From Rivularia sp963920925 (GTDB lineage Bacteria > Cyanobacteriota > Cyanobacteriia > Cyanobacteriales > Nostocaceae), in assembly GCF_963920925.1 (NCBI RefSeq), contig NZ_CAWUDI010000018.1, forward strand, positions 62,001 to 126,000: 64,000 nucleotides of DNA, in the 5' to 3' direction. The position numbers and the translations under genes are program-made. The notes under the pieces are model-generated. The model was not told the origin of the DNA, did no database searches, and saw nothing but the letters and a program-made list of their open reading frames with translations. Shown in pieces: positions 9,463-18,500 of this stretch (positions within the stretch are counted from its first letter, which is position 1; each line of letters starts with the position of its first letter).

Positions 9463-12327
9463 GTGTCAAGCAGATACCAGAAATATAGATTGATGGCATT
9501 ATTCTGTGCGATCGCCTTTACTCTTTGTCTGTGGTTAGGTCAGTTGTCATCCACAAATTTACAGGTGCAACTAGGGGAAGTCGCAACAGCACAAAATAGT
9601 AACCAAAGTCAACTAGTTCAAAAAGGTATCGACAGTTATCGTTTGGGAAATTTTCAACAAGCGATCGACTTTTGGAACGAAGCACTAAAATTCTACAAAA
9701 ACAATCAAAACCCTGTTAGCGAAGCGATTGTACGGGAAAATTTAGCAAGAGCATATCCACAAATTGGTCAAACAGAAGCAGCAATTGAAAATTGGGAGCA
9801 AGTTATTAGCTTGTATCAAAAACTTCCAAGCACCCAGCAGAGAGAAGAAAAAATCGCCAAAGCCAAAACCGAGTTAGCACAGGTATACAGCAGTATCGGA
9901 CAACCAAAAAAGGCGATCGCGCTTTTGTGCAACCCCCCAGAAAATGATAGCAATAACGATAATAAAGAAAATAACAAGAATAATAAAACCTGTATAAAAA
10001 CTAGTGTTTTAGAATTTGCCCGCGATGATATCAAAGATACTAATTTAGAAGTAGCCATTTTAGGGACTTTAGGTGATGCTTATCGACTAACAGGAACAGA
10101 CGATTACGAAAAGGCAATTTACTATCTTGAATCTGGTTTAAAGAAAGCAGAAGAAGAGAATAAAAATCCAGTTTATCTGACCTCACTTAACAATAGTTTA
10201 GGTAACACTTATTTACAAAAAGCCTTATTAAACTACCGTCGTGGTTCGAGTCCAGTCGGAAGCTCTGATGATACTTTAAAATTTCAAAAATATGCCAATG
10301 AAGAAATAAAAAAAGCACATACTTATTTACAGCAAAGTTTGAAAAATGCTCAAAGTCAATCAGATAAAAAATCTGAAATTAAAGCAATAGAAAGCTTAGG
10401 TCATCTATACAAAAGTTTAGAAAAAGAAGAATATAAAAAAATTATAGATACTGATAACTCACTTAATAAAATTAATCCTGACCAAGAAGTTAAACAATTA
10501 CTAGATCAAGCTAATAATATCTTAAAAGATTTACCCCAAAATCGAGAGCGAGTGTATACGACTATCAACTTAATCAATTTGCGAAAATCAACAGCAAGAA
10601 AATGTATAGGAGCGGATTTTGATAAGCAAGCTGAAGAACTACTTGATGATGCTATTAATATTGCCCAAACCCTGAAAGATAGTCGTGCGGAGTCATTTGC
10701 GCTAGGAGAAAAGGGTTATATATACGAATGTCGTCAAGAATATGAGAGTGCGATCGCACTTACCCAGCAAGCTAGACAAGCAGCAGAAACAGCAAAGTCC
10801 CCAGATAGCTTGTATTTGTGGGAGTGGCAAACTGGACGTATTCTTAAGACGCAAAACCAGACAAAAGAAGCAATTAAAGCTTATGAGCGAGCAATTAATA
10901 CCTTGGAAGGAAGCACCCGTGCTGATATTTTAACAGCAAATAGAGATGTTCAATTTGACTTTCGAGATAGTATCGAGCCAATTTACCGCGATTTAGTTGC
11001 AATGAAACTCAGTTTAGAGACATCAGTTGAAGCATCGGGTAAATCCATTGAGCCTAAAGACGGTAAAAGTAATTTCAGTTCTATTCTTAAGACTATTGAT
11101 TCTTTAAAGTTAGCAGAATTACAAAACTATTTTGGCGATGATTGTAATTTTCCAGCATTCAATAAAAGTAGGGATAATTTACGTAGTATCAAAACAGATG
11201 ATTTTTTGAATTATCTGGTAAAAAACAATCAACTTCTTGAAAACACAGCTTATATAAATACTATCTTTTTAGATGATAAAGTAGCTGTAATTTTAACTAT
11301 CGTTAATCAAAATAATATATACAGTAAGCTTCATTGGTCTAATCTTACAAGTCAGCAAATTGTAGAAAATGTCAAAAGTTTTAGATATAAGCTTGGACTA
11401 GTTGACAATTCATATGAGGATTATCTACATGACAACCTTTCATTCTCTCAAGCAATTTATGAAGAAATAATAGCCCCTTTTGCTCAAGATTTAAATCCGG
11501 AAATTATCAAAACATTAGTATTTATACAAGATGATATTCTGAGAAATGTCCCAATGGCAGCTCTGCACGACGGTAAAAAATTTTTAATTCAAAAATATGC
11601 AATAGCAACAATTCCTAGTTTAACTTTGACCAAGCCAGAAATTACCAACAATCGTAAATTACGTGTACTTGCGCTAGGTTTGACAGAAAAAGCATATATA
11701 GATAACATACCTTTCGATAAACTTGAGTATGTTGATGATGAAATCAAAGGTATTAAACAGCAAATTCCAGAAACGCAAGAATTAGTCAATGAAAATTTTA
11801 CACGTCAACGTATAGAACAAGAGTTAAGTCAAAAATTTTATTCGATAATTCATATTGCAACTCACGGTCAATTTGGTATTCGACCAGAGGATACTTTTCT
11901 TGTTATTGGTAGCAATAAAACAAAGATAAATGATAAGGAAAAAGAGATAAATGAAAAATTGACTTTTAACGATTTAGATAGCTTAATTCGTCGATTTTCT
12001 CGTAACACACAACCATTGGAGCTAATAGTTTTGACTGCTTGCGAAACCGCGCTTGGGGACAACCGTTCTGCGTTAGGTTTAGGAGGTGTTGCAATACAAG
12101 CAGGAGCAAAAAGCACATTAGCTTCACTGTGGACAATTAGTGATAGATCGACAGCACCCATTGCCATTAACTTTTACCGCAATTTGTTGAGTCATCCTAA
12201 AATGAGTAAATCACAAGCTTTACAACTTATACAGAAGAATATTATTGAAACGGAAGATGCTGAATTAAGAGGATTTAAGCACCCTGGTTATTGGTCTTCA
12301 ATTGTATTAATTGGTGATTGGCTATAA
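9463..12327 (+). CDS. CHAT-domain (caspase-like) protein with TPR repeats
   Basis: 954 aa, GTG start preceded by AGGAG. There is an N-terminal signal or anchor segment (about residues 8-30). TPR-type helical repeats cover residues 45-520, interrupted near residue 165 by a low-complexity Asn/Lys/Asp run. The C-terminal CHAT domain, of caspase/separase fold, carries the catalytic His in IIHIATHGQF and the catalytic Cys in VLTACETALG. Such proteases are presumed to cleave protein partners, with the TPRs recognising them; no substrate is evident here. The gene ends convergently with, and overlaps by 6 bp, the DUF928 gene. CHAT, CHASE2, DUF928 and FHA genes cluster repeatedly in cyanobacteria, which supports a shared envelope-associated role (inference). 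Confidence 0.9.
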   Translation: MSSRYQKYRLMALFCAIAFTLCLWLGQLSSTNLQVQLGEVATAQNSNQSQLVQKGIDSYRLGNFQQAIDFWNEALKFYKNNQNPVSEAIVRENLARAYPQIGQTEAAIENWEQVISLYQKLPSTQQREEKIAKAKTELAQVYSSIGQPKKAIALLCNPPENDSNNDNKENNKNNKTCIKTSVLEFARDDIKDTNLEVAILGTLGDAYRLTGTDDYEKAIYYLESGLKKAEEENKNPVYLTSLNNSLGNTYLQKALLNYRRGSSPVGSSDDTLKFQKYANEEIKKAHTYLQQSLKNAQSQSDKKSEIKAIESLGHLYKSLEKEEYKKIIDTDNSLNKINPDQEVKQLLDQANNILKDLPQNRERVYTTINLINLRKSTARKCIGADFDKQAEELLDDAINIAQTLKDSRAESFALGEKGYIYECRQEYESAIALTQQARQAAETAKSPDSLYLWEWQTGRILKTQNQTKEAIKAYERAINTLEGSTRADILTANRDVQFDFRDSIEPIYRDLVAMKLSLETSVEASGKSIEPKDGKSNFSSILKTIDSLKLAELQNYFGDDCNFPAFNKSRDNLRSIKTDDFLNYLVKNNQLLENTAYINTIFLDDKVAVILTIVNQNNIYSKLHWSNLTSQQIVENVKSFRYKLGLVDNSYEDYLHDNLSFSQAIYEEIIAPFAQDLNPEIIKTLVFIQDDILRNVPMAALHDGKKFLIQKYAIATIPSLTLTKPEITNNRKLRVLALGLTEKAYIDNIPFDKLEYVDDEIKGIKQQIPETQELVNENFTRQRIEQELSQKFYSIIHIATHGQFGIRPEDTFLVIGSNKTKINDKEKEINEKLTFNDLDSLIRRFSRNTQPLELIVLTACETALGDNRSALGLGGVAIQAGAKSTLASLWTISDRSTAPIAINFYRNLLSHPKMSKSQALQLIQKNIIETEDAELRGFKHPGYWSSIVLIGDWL

Positions 12328-13155
12328 TTGTTTTTGAACTTCTATAACTTTTTGCAACGCCAATACTTGTTTTTCAAATGCTTCTTTGAACTCCTTATTA
12401 TCGCCTACTTTTACTTTTATTAATTCCTGTTTTTCAGAATCTTTCAACTCCTCCAAAATTTTTACATACTCGCGGCTTTTTTTATCTTTTGATATTTCAT
12501 TCAACGCTTCATACCAAAGATTTTCTTTAGTATATAATTTAACTCGATCGATTCTATCCTTTGTCTTAGATAGTAGAATTTCCAGATTAGCTGGTGTGGG
12601 AACAGTTTCAATTACAGCTTGTGCGATTATCGAATTAGAAGATTCTGTTTCATCGCATCTGAGAGTGGCTTGCCAAATATATTCTTTTCCCATCACTAAA
12701 CCAGGTTTATTCTGATCAAGCGACACACTCATAATTCCATGTAAACTTTCCTGTGTTGTTCTTGTTATTCTTTGAATATATCTACCTTTCTTATCACCTA
12801 TTTCTGCATCATATTCGTAGATGCTAAACTCAATTTCATATTCTTTATCTTTATTGTTTGATTTTTCTGGAGATACAAACCAAAAGAAGTTTGGGTACAT
12901 AGAAATAGATTTTCCAAAAATTGGAGCAAGAAGTGTTATCCCACTACATCCTCTTCTAGTTCCATTTGTATTAGGGGGTTTTCTTGGACTGGTTCGATTT
13001 CTTGGTCCGTTCACGTTAGTAGTTGTTTGCCCTTGAGCGCTTGTTGGAATATCTGAAATGTTGAAGTAGGTTGTTAATATTATGTTTAATGACGATAAAA
13101 TTAATAAAACAACGGAAAATAGTATTTTTCTGCCAATAAAATAATTTTTACTCAT
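12322..13155 (-). CDS. DUF928 family exported protein
   Basis: 277 aa with an N-terminal hydrophobic segment (about residues 10-32) that looks like a signal peptide or anchor. The DUF928 core shows ITLLAPIFGKS, MYPNFFWFVSP and a later LRCDE segment. A charged, Lys/Glu-rich helical tail covers the last 80 residues. The function is unknown. In cyanobacteria the family commonly sits beside CHASE2 and CHAT genes, as here. It lies 177 bp downstream of the CHASE2 kinase gene on the same strand and overlaps the CHAT stop tail to tail. Confidence 0.75.
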   Translation of the reverse strand: MSKNYFIGRKILFSVVLLILSSLNIILTTYFNISDIPTSAQGQTTTNVNGPRNRTSPRKPPNTNGTRRGCSGITLLAPIFGKSISMYPNFFWFVSPEKSNNKDKEYEIEFSIYEYDAEIGDKKGRYIQRITRTTQESLHGIMSVSLDQNKPGLVMGKEYIWQATLRCDETESSNSIIAQAVIETVPTPANLEILLSKTKDRIDRVKLYTKENLWYEALNEISKDKKSREYVKILEELKDSEKQELIKVKVGDNKEFKEAFEKQVLALQKVIEVQKQL

Positions 13156-13332
13156 TGCTGATTGTTGGTAAGATTATTGTCTTTTGTGCTGATACGTATA
13201 ATACAAGTAACTTATTAAAAAGTAATTAGCTTTTTCTACATGCTTGATGGTATTACTCTGCAATCTTTGTGGCATAAAAGTGCCATACTTTTATATAAAT
13301 AAAGCATAGCGAGCCTTTTAACAAATTAGCGT

Positions 13333-15228
13333 CTATAATTTCCATAACCAGACTTTATGTGTAGACCAAGAAAGCTGACAAGTAGTTCCTTTTGGAGAAT
13401 TAGCAATACGTTCAAATTTTCCACCCAACTGTTTAGCTAAAGTTATTGCTTGCTGAGTTCCAAATCCTTGATAAGACGAATTAATAACTTTATCTACACC
13501 TAAACCGTTGTCTTTCACAATAATTATATTTTTCCCGTTCTTACAATCACAACTAATCTCCAGTCGAGTTGTATTTTGAGCATACTTCCCTACATTACAT
13601 AACGCTTCTTCGAGAAAACGACAAATACTGTGTTTTAACTCTATACTCAAGTTTTGCTCATTTAAGGGTTGAAAATTAACTATATTAATTTTAATGGTCT
13701 TAAAATATGGAAAGTCTCTATCAAAAACATCAATATAGACTTCATTAAGAGCTTCGTGAAGGGGCTTTTTTAAATCTATTTCTTGTTCCTGATTTATATA
13801 GAAAGTATTACTCGCTATAAAATTTTCTTGCTTGACTAATTTATATACCCCTCGCAAATCTTGATTAAGCTGATGTAGTTCAGATATAAAAATAACTTTA
13901 TCTGAGATGTCTTTATTTTCTTCAACTTGCTTTATCATTCGAGCAATTGTTTGTAGTGGCCCATTATGGATTATGTCGAATGTTTTATTAATGACTAATT
14001 TCTGTACCTGTATATGCATGAGTGAGTTTTCTTCATACCTGTTAATTGCTGCTATTACTATGGAAAAACCATTCAGAATTAGGATTAATAATGCCGGAAT
14101 AAATGGAGTCCACCACCCGATGCAAAACAATGAATAGCTAATGATTACAAAACCAATAATCAACGCATTGATATTAAACACAAGGATTAATAAAGAACTG
14201 ATTTTCCTTCCTAATATAATTACTATACTGCCCCAACTGACAATCCATACATATTCCCAAATATCCGACCAAGTTTTAATAAAATGTCGTTTATTTAATA
14301 CTGAGCTAATCAGTTGGCTAATTATATGAGCATGTATTTCTACTCCATAAACTAACGGGACATCCTTTGTTTTTATTGCATCGGAAAAGGTGTAATCTTT
14401 AATACTAGGAGCAGTAACACCAATCAGTACGATTTTATCTTGAATCCAACTGGCATCAACTTTGTTACTATTTATATCGCCAAGAGAGACAACACGAAAA
14501 GGTTTGATATTGCTACGTAAATTAATTAAAGTTTGATATCCACCATCATCTTCAGAAATATAACCACCATCATTTGCTATGAATCGCGGTATCTTCGTGG
14601 AATTAAATTTTTTAATATACCCTTCACTTTTGGTTTCCTCTTCTTGTAATTTAATACCTTGTTTTTTTAAGTAAATATCTGCTAGTCTTAGTGAGAAAGA
14701 TAGACACCATTTATTTTTAGAATTGTGTGTACCCAATAAAGCTCGTCTCTGTTTCCCGTCAATATCAACAGGAGAGTCCACAAATCCGATTTGCTCTGAT
14801 GGTAAATTTAGAGATGGTTTCACCGTAAATCCACTAATATCTGGCAAAACTTTTTCTATACCAACTATATTTTTCATCTCCTTAAATACACTAGCTAATT
14901 CCTTATGTCCCAGTCCAACAGGTATATCTCTAAAAATATCTAACCCAATCGCAGCAGGTTGATAACTTTGTAATGTTCGTAATAATTTAGCAATTTCTCC
15001 ATCGGGAACTGGATAAGCTTTTAATTTTTGAATATCCTCTTCGTTAATTCCAACAATCAAAATTCTTTCATCTATCGGTTCATCTGGACGCAAACGCATA
15101 AACGTATCATATGCAGCCAGTTCCAATGATTGCAGTGAACCTAACATTCGTGCTGCTATTACAAAGCCAATTGCCACAATTCCCGGTAATACACCAATAC
15201 GCCGTATACTCATATTTCTGAATATCAA
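13333..15228 (-). CDS. CHASE2-domain membrane sensor histidine kinase
   Basis: 631 aa. One N-terminal membrane segment (about 13-33) precedes an extracytoplasmic CHASE2 sensor domain (about 35-310; YDTFMRLRP, GINEEDI and IVLIGVTAPSIKD are typical). Three membrane helices follow (about 326-340, 345-369, 374-394), then a cytoplasmic kinase. The dimerisation helix has H421 in IIHNGPLQTIA, like HisKA_3/NarL-type kinases. The ATPase domain shows the N box (EEALCNVGKYA), the G1 box (DNGLGVD), and GFGTQQA and GGKFE. It probably signals to the response regulator encoded 44 bp upstream on the same strand. The ligand is unknown. Confidence 0.88.
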   Translation of the reverse strand: MIFRNMSIRRIGVLPGIVAIGFVIAARMLGSLQSLELAAYDTFMRLRPDEPIDERILIVGINEEDIQKLKAYPVPDGEIAKLLRTLQSYQPAAIGLDIFRDIPVGLGHKELASVFKEMKNIVGIEKVLPDISGFTVKPSLNLPSEQIGFVDSPVDIDGKQRRALLGTHNSKNKWCLSFSLRLADIYLKKQGIKLQEEETKSEGYIKKFNSTKIPRFIANDGGYISEDDGGYQTLINLRSNIKPFRVVSLGDINSNKVDASWIQDKIVLIGVTAPSIKDYTFSDAIKTKDVPLVYGVEIHAHIISQLISSVLNKRHFIKTWSDIWEYVWIVSWGSIVIILGRKISSLLILVFNINALIIGFVIISYSLFCIGWWTPFIPALLILILNGFSIVIAAINRYEENSLMHIQVQKLVINKTFDIIHNGPLQTIARMIKQVEENKDISDKVIFISELHQLNQDLRGVYKLVKQENFIASNTFYINQEQEIDLKKPLHEALNEVYIDVFDRDFPYFKTIKINIVNFQPLNEQNLSIELKHSICRFLEEALCNVGKYAQNTTRLEISCDCKNGKNIIIVKDNGLGVDKVINSSYQGFGTQQAITLAKQLGGKFERIANSPKGTTCQLSWSTHKVWLWKL

Positions 15229-15272
15229 ATTACAATCAACATGGGAAAAATTAACTTAATTCGCGGCAAAAA

Positions 15273-15947
15273 CTAATCAATTAAACCTTCTTCCCTTGCC
15301 CGAATTTCTGTTTGAATCCGTAGATTTTGACCTTCATTTGGGTAAACTTCCAAAACATCCTGAACATTTCTCCAGTAGTGACGGACTGTTCGTTCAGCAA
15401 TCTTCATTTGTTTGGCAATCTCCTTATCTTGCAACCCCTTATTAAAAGCCAACTCCAACATCTCCAGCCATTCCGGTTTTACCTCCAGCACTACACGCAT
15501 TTCCTTGGGAGTATAAATTACACCATTAAGCGCCCAATCTACTTTGGTTAACATCTCCTTCATCGGTAAACTTTTATCTGCAACTGTAAACCCCCCTTCA
15601 TGACTGCTAATTAAATGTTTTAAACGAATTAAAGAACGAGGATAAGCACTTTGCACCACAATATTGAGACTGCGATACTTCTCCATTAACGTTCGCAATA
15701 GCTGAATTCCTGCATCAGTTCGGGCAGATTCTCCTGCTGTTTCTGGCATTGACAAATCAACAATAGCCAAGTTGGGTAAAGATGGGTTGTTTACTATCAG
15801 GTTGAGTGCTTCTTGTGCAGTTTGAGCTTCGATAATTTCTGCATTTGGATACTGCGGTTTTAGGACATTGATTGTTGCGTACAACGCTAACTCTTGATCG
15901 TCAACCACCAAAAATTTCAAATTTTGTACGGAAACTGCCTGAGACAT
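15273..15947 (-). CDS. LuxR/NarL-type response regulator
   Basis: 224 aa. The receiver domain (about residues 10-135) has the acidic pair D16-D17 (VVDDQE), phospho-acceptor D64 (IVDLSMPE) and a conserved Lys in VADKSLPM. The C-terminal LuxR/GerE helix-turn-helix contains GLQDKEIAKQMKIAERTVRHYW. It lies between the kinase-like gene and the CHASE2 kinase gene, all on the minus strand, so it is probably co-transcribed with them and phosphorylated by the CHASE2 kinase. Target genes cannot be read from the sequence. Confidence 0.88.
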   Translation of the reverse strand: MSQAVSVQNLKFLVVDDQELALYATINVLKPQYPNAEIIEAQTAQEALNLIVNNPSLPNLAIVDLSMPETAGESARTDAGIQLLRTLMEKYRSLNIVVQSAYPRSLIRLKHLISSHEGGFTVADKSLPMKEMLTKVDWALNGVIYTPKEMRVVLEVKPEWLEMLELAFNKGLQDKEIAKQMKIAERTVRHYWRNVQDVLEVYPNEGQNLRIQTEIRAREEGLID

Positions 15948-16041
15948 AATTAATCACCTAATAAGCTACAGAAAATGACGATTTTTCAATCAAAACGGCA
16001 AATTATCAAATTTATTCTCTTTTATTGTCTCATTTAAGACA

Positions 16042-16746
16042 TTACCAACGCAAGTACCAAATTTCTGCCTGATTTTGTCGGTAGCGAGAACACTTACCGG
16101 ATAGCCAAAATTTCAAAGCACGGCAGAGGTGAAGTAAATCATCTGTACTAGCTGTGGGAGAAGTAAATTTAGACACATCTAAACCTGTAAATTTAATCAT
16201 CAATTCGCTCAGGTTCTCTTGTAGTGTTAAACTGACAAATAGGGAAAAATCATTTGAAATATTCGATACATAGCAAGTAAGTAATTCCTCTAATGCCATC
16301 AAAATTACTTGACTGCGATCGCCTGATTCATCGCGCCATTCAGTTGGTAGTTCGCATTCTATATTTAAGTTGGGAAAGCGATTTTTCCAGCTATCTAGCA
16401 TATACCGAATCGCCAAAGGTAAACTTTCATCAATATATGCTGGGTACAAATAGTCACTTAGCTCTCTGACAGAATAATGAAATTTTTCGATATTTTCTAA
16501 ATAGTGTGTGTCTAATTTCTGCTGACTCTCAGGACTACTAGGCAAAGGAGACTCCAAATGCCGACGCATGACAAATGTATTTTGTAGCACCCCATTACGG
16601 ATAGCTTCTCCTTCCTGACGCATCCTTGCTAATTGCCTGCTATGCCACCATCTTAATGCTCTTTGAGTTGTGTAATTAGATGCGAGCAACCACAGTAAAA
16701 TTGAAATTACAGTAATTCCAACTATGGATATCAATATAAAAGACAT
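16042..16746 (-). CDS. Membrane-anchored degenerate histidine-kinase-like protein
   Basis: 234 aa. There is one N-terminal membrane segment (about residues 3-22). The following helix, AIRNGVLQNTFVM, lines up with IIHNGPLQTIARM of the CHASE2 kinase, but the phospho-acceptor His is replaced by Arg50. A helical region with SDYLYPAYIDESLPLAIRYMLD resembles the HisKA_3 to HATPase linker. The expected ATP-binding G boxes are not recognisable before the protein ends. It is therefore likely a pseudokinase that scaffolds or inhibits the kinase-regulator pair downstream (inference). It starts this three-gene minus-strand run, 94 bp before the regulator gene. Confidence 0.6.
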   Translation of the reverse strand: MSFILISIVGITVISILLWLLASNYTTQRALRWWHSRQLARMRQEGEAIRNGVLQNTFVMRRHLESPLPSSPESQQKLDTHYLENIEKFHYSVRELSDYLYPAYIDESLPLAIRYMLDSWKNRFPNLNIECELPTEWRDESGDRSQVILMALEELLTCYVSNISNDFSLFVSLTLQENLSELMIKFTGLDVSKFTSPTASTDDLLHLCRALKFWLSGKCSRYRQNQAEIWYLRW

Positions 16747-17033
16747 TATTTATCTCTATGTGATTCATGGCTTGATTGTGTGTTGCTTACAGTCACTCCT
16801 GCGGAGCATCCTAAAACAACTACTGGGAGTATTACATTTTGCTACACCTGCTATTTAATTTACAATGATTCAATAGTTTACTCTTACCAAGTCGCTAATA
16901 GGTTGCAAAAAATTACCAAGTTATTGGCGCAAAAGTGCAATGTTGAAATAGGAAACCGGAAAATAAGCTTGGACGCATCTAAATGAGGGGTATTAATAGC
17001 ATCGGAACAGGAAACCGAGTTAAGCAGTGTTAC

Positions 17034-17459
17034 ATGAATGTTGCAAAAGTTTTCAGACGGTGTAAACATCGCATTCCTTGGTACTCCCAAGAAAATCGTT
17101 CTCCGACTCCATTTCTCTGCACTTATATGGGACGAGCTAATAGCAGTCGCAGAAAACCATTCCGATTTATCTTGAATCATTCCAGGGCGTTACGCCCTAT
17201 GGGCGTTAAGCTTTGCTTATCGCCACTAATGTGTACTTAATGCTATACCCAAAACCTATTTTAGCTGAAGATTTTTTACATCAGTCTTCATTGAAAAAGG
17301 ATGTGTGGTTTGCTTTAAAGAATATTTCCGGGCGTTGCTCTAATTTCGGGAGGTCGGGTGTACGGAGGTGGTTTACACAAATTAGAACCGAAGGAATTGG
17401 AAAATGTGCTTGTTGACTTATCGTCCATTGCTTCCATTGGCAATAAGCTAGTTTATTAG
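17034..17459 (+). pseudogene. Remnant of Eco57I-type N6-adenine DNA methyltransferase (C-terminal part)
   Basis: Fragments in different frames together match the C-terminal end of cyanobacterial N6 DNA methylases. HRIPWYSQEN and FLCTYMGRANSS are followed by FRFILNHSRA in one frame, ATNVYLMLYPKPIL and WFALKNISG in the next, and GGRVYGGGLHKLEPKELENV in a third, ending at the stop at 17457-17459. A GC-rich palindromic insertion separates the first two pieces and a single-base frameshift separates the last two. No N-terminal SAM-binding or NPPY motif is left, so the gene is dead. It marks a lost restriction-modification system. Confidence 0.7.
17185..17222. repeat. Small palindromic element inserted in the methyltransferase remnant
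   Basis: About 38 bp containing the arms CGCC and GGCG around CTATG, lying between sequence for FILNHSRA and sequence for ATNVYLML. Related proteins would be expected to read straight through this point, so the segment looks like a small dispersed-repeat insertion that shifted the frame. Confidence 0.45.
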
Positions 17460-17460
17460 G

Positions 17461-17650
17461 TCAACTATTAAGTTTCTTCGGATGAAATAAATCCCAATCA
17501 AAATGCCGAGGCTTTTCACTCACTAATCGCCAATATTTCTACGTGTTTAACTTGCTGTCCGACCAGGGCGAACATCGATTTGTTCTCTATCTGTCAGATT
17601 AATTGCTTGAAAGCACAAAGTAGACTGCACAAACTAAGGGTAGATGCTTC
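17461..17650 (-). pseudogene. Degenerate coding remnant, unidentified
   Basis: On the minus strand, protein-like stretches occur in successive frames: AINLTDREQIDVRPGRTAS, then YWRLVSEKPRHFDWDLFHPK ending at a stop at 17461. I do not recognise the family. The frame changes suggest a decayed gene rather than random sequence. Confidence 0.3.
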
Positions 17651-17706
17651 CGCAGTGAGAGCGAGATTGTGGGTAATTTGAACGGGTCAATTGCTGCTGT
17701 ATTCAT

Positions 17707-17880
17707 TTACAAATGTTGATTAACTCTACTTTCAATCCATTGCTCTATAAGCTGCCTAGATTTTTCGCTCATATTTGTCCCTTCCCTAGCGCACCAGACT
17801 TTAAATTCTGTTCTTAAGGACTCAGGTAGAAAAACTCTAAAGCTTACAGTTTGGTCTTCTTTTTTGTTGTCATCTGACAT
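17707..17880 (-). CDS. Small ribbon-helix-helix (ParG-like) DNA-binding protein
   Basis: 57 aa, ATG at 17880. After a short polar N-terminus (MSDDNKKEDQ) comes TVSFRVFLPESLRTEFKVWC, a beta strand then helix, and NMSEKSRQLIEQWIESRV, the second helix. This is the ribbon-helix-helix pattern of ParG, CopG and antitoxin-type proteins. Such proteins act in plasmid partition or autoregulate a toxin operon; no ParA or toxin gene is adjacent, so the role is open. The nearest genes on both sides are decayed, which makes this a likely survivor of a lost module. Confidence 0.6.
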   Translation of the reverse strand: MSDDNKKEDQTVSFRVFLPESLRTEFKVWCAREGTNMSEKSRQLIEQWIESRVNQHL

Positions 17881-17960
17881 AAATAGGTCACATATACCAC
17901 ACGCTCATTTTCCGCTAGTTAACTCAGTTTTGAAATAGCTCACACGACACTATTGATATA

Positions 17961-18421
17961 TATGACCTATGTAGACTATGATAACTGTATTAGCGACCTT
18001 AATTTTGAAGGGATGCCTAAATATTGTAGGATTGCCCTTGCTTATATCTATGCTGCTCAAATTGTGCCTCGTCAGCTAGGAAGCATCCTAAAAGGGGATT
18101 TTGTTCCACCATCGGTTGATGCTCAAACGTTTCTAGAGAAAGTTCTTCTAGATGGGTTAACAGAGCATGAAATATTGCAAACTGTCTAGAGATGCTAATT
18201 TTCGTGGCACTTGTGTTAAAACCCTTATCGATGTTTTGCAAATAGGAACAAAATCGGTTCAAGACTGGGGACAAGATATGTCGTTTCAAAAAATGCCCCG
18301 AATTCACAAGCATACTTTGGGCTATGCATTGACAGCTATCTTCCAAAGAACATCAATTGATGATAATCTCAAGAGAAGCAAGCCCGCAGTAGTGTCTAAA
18401 GCGCTCTCAACGGCGGCTTAA
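17961..18421 (+). pseudogene. Conserved hypothetical protein, apparently frameshifted
   Basis: The first frame encodes MTYVDYDNCISDLNFEG through LTEHEILQTV and stops at 18187-18189. The overlapping second frame continues with SRDANFRGTCVKTLIDVLQ, GQDMSFQKMPRIHKHTLGYA and ends at 18421. The two halves read as one protein of about 150 residues split by a small deletion near 18185. I do not recognise a named family and see no catalytic motif. Two separate overlapping genes are possible but less likely, because the second frame has no ribosome site of its own. Confidence 0.5.
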
Positions 18422-18500
18422 TTTATTCGGCGTTGGTCGGATTAAAAAAGTTGGTCTTTAACGCAGACCAAAAACAATATAAAAACAAAGTCAATTTAAC

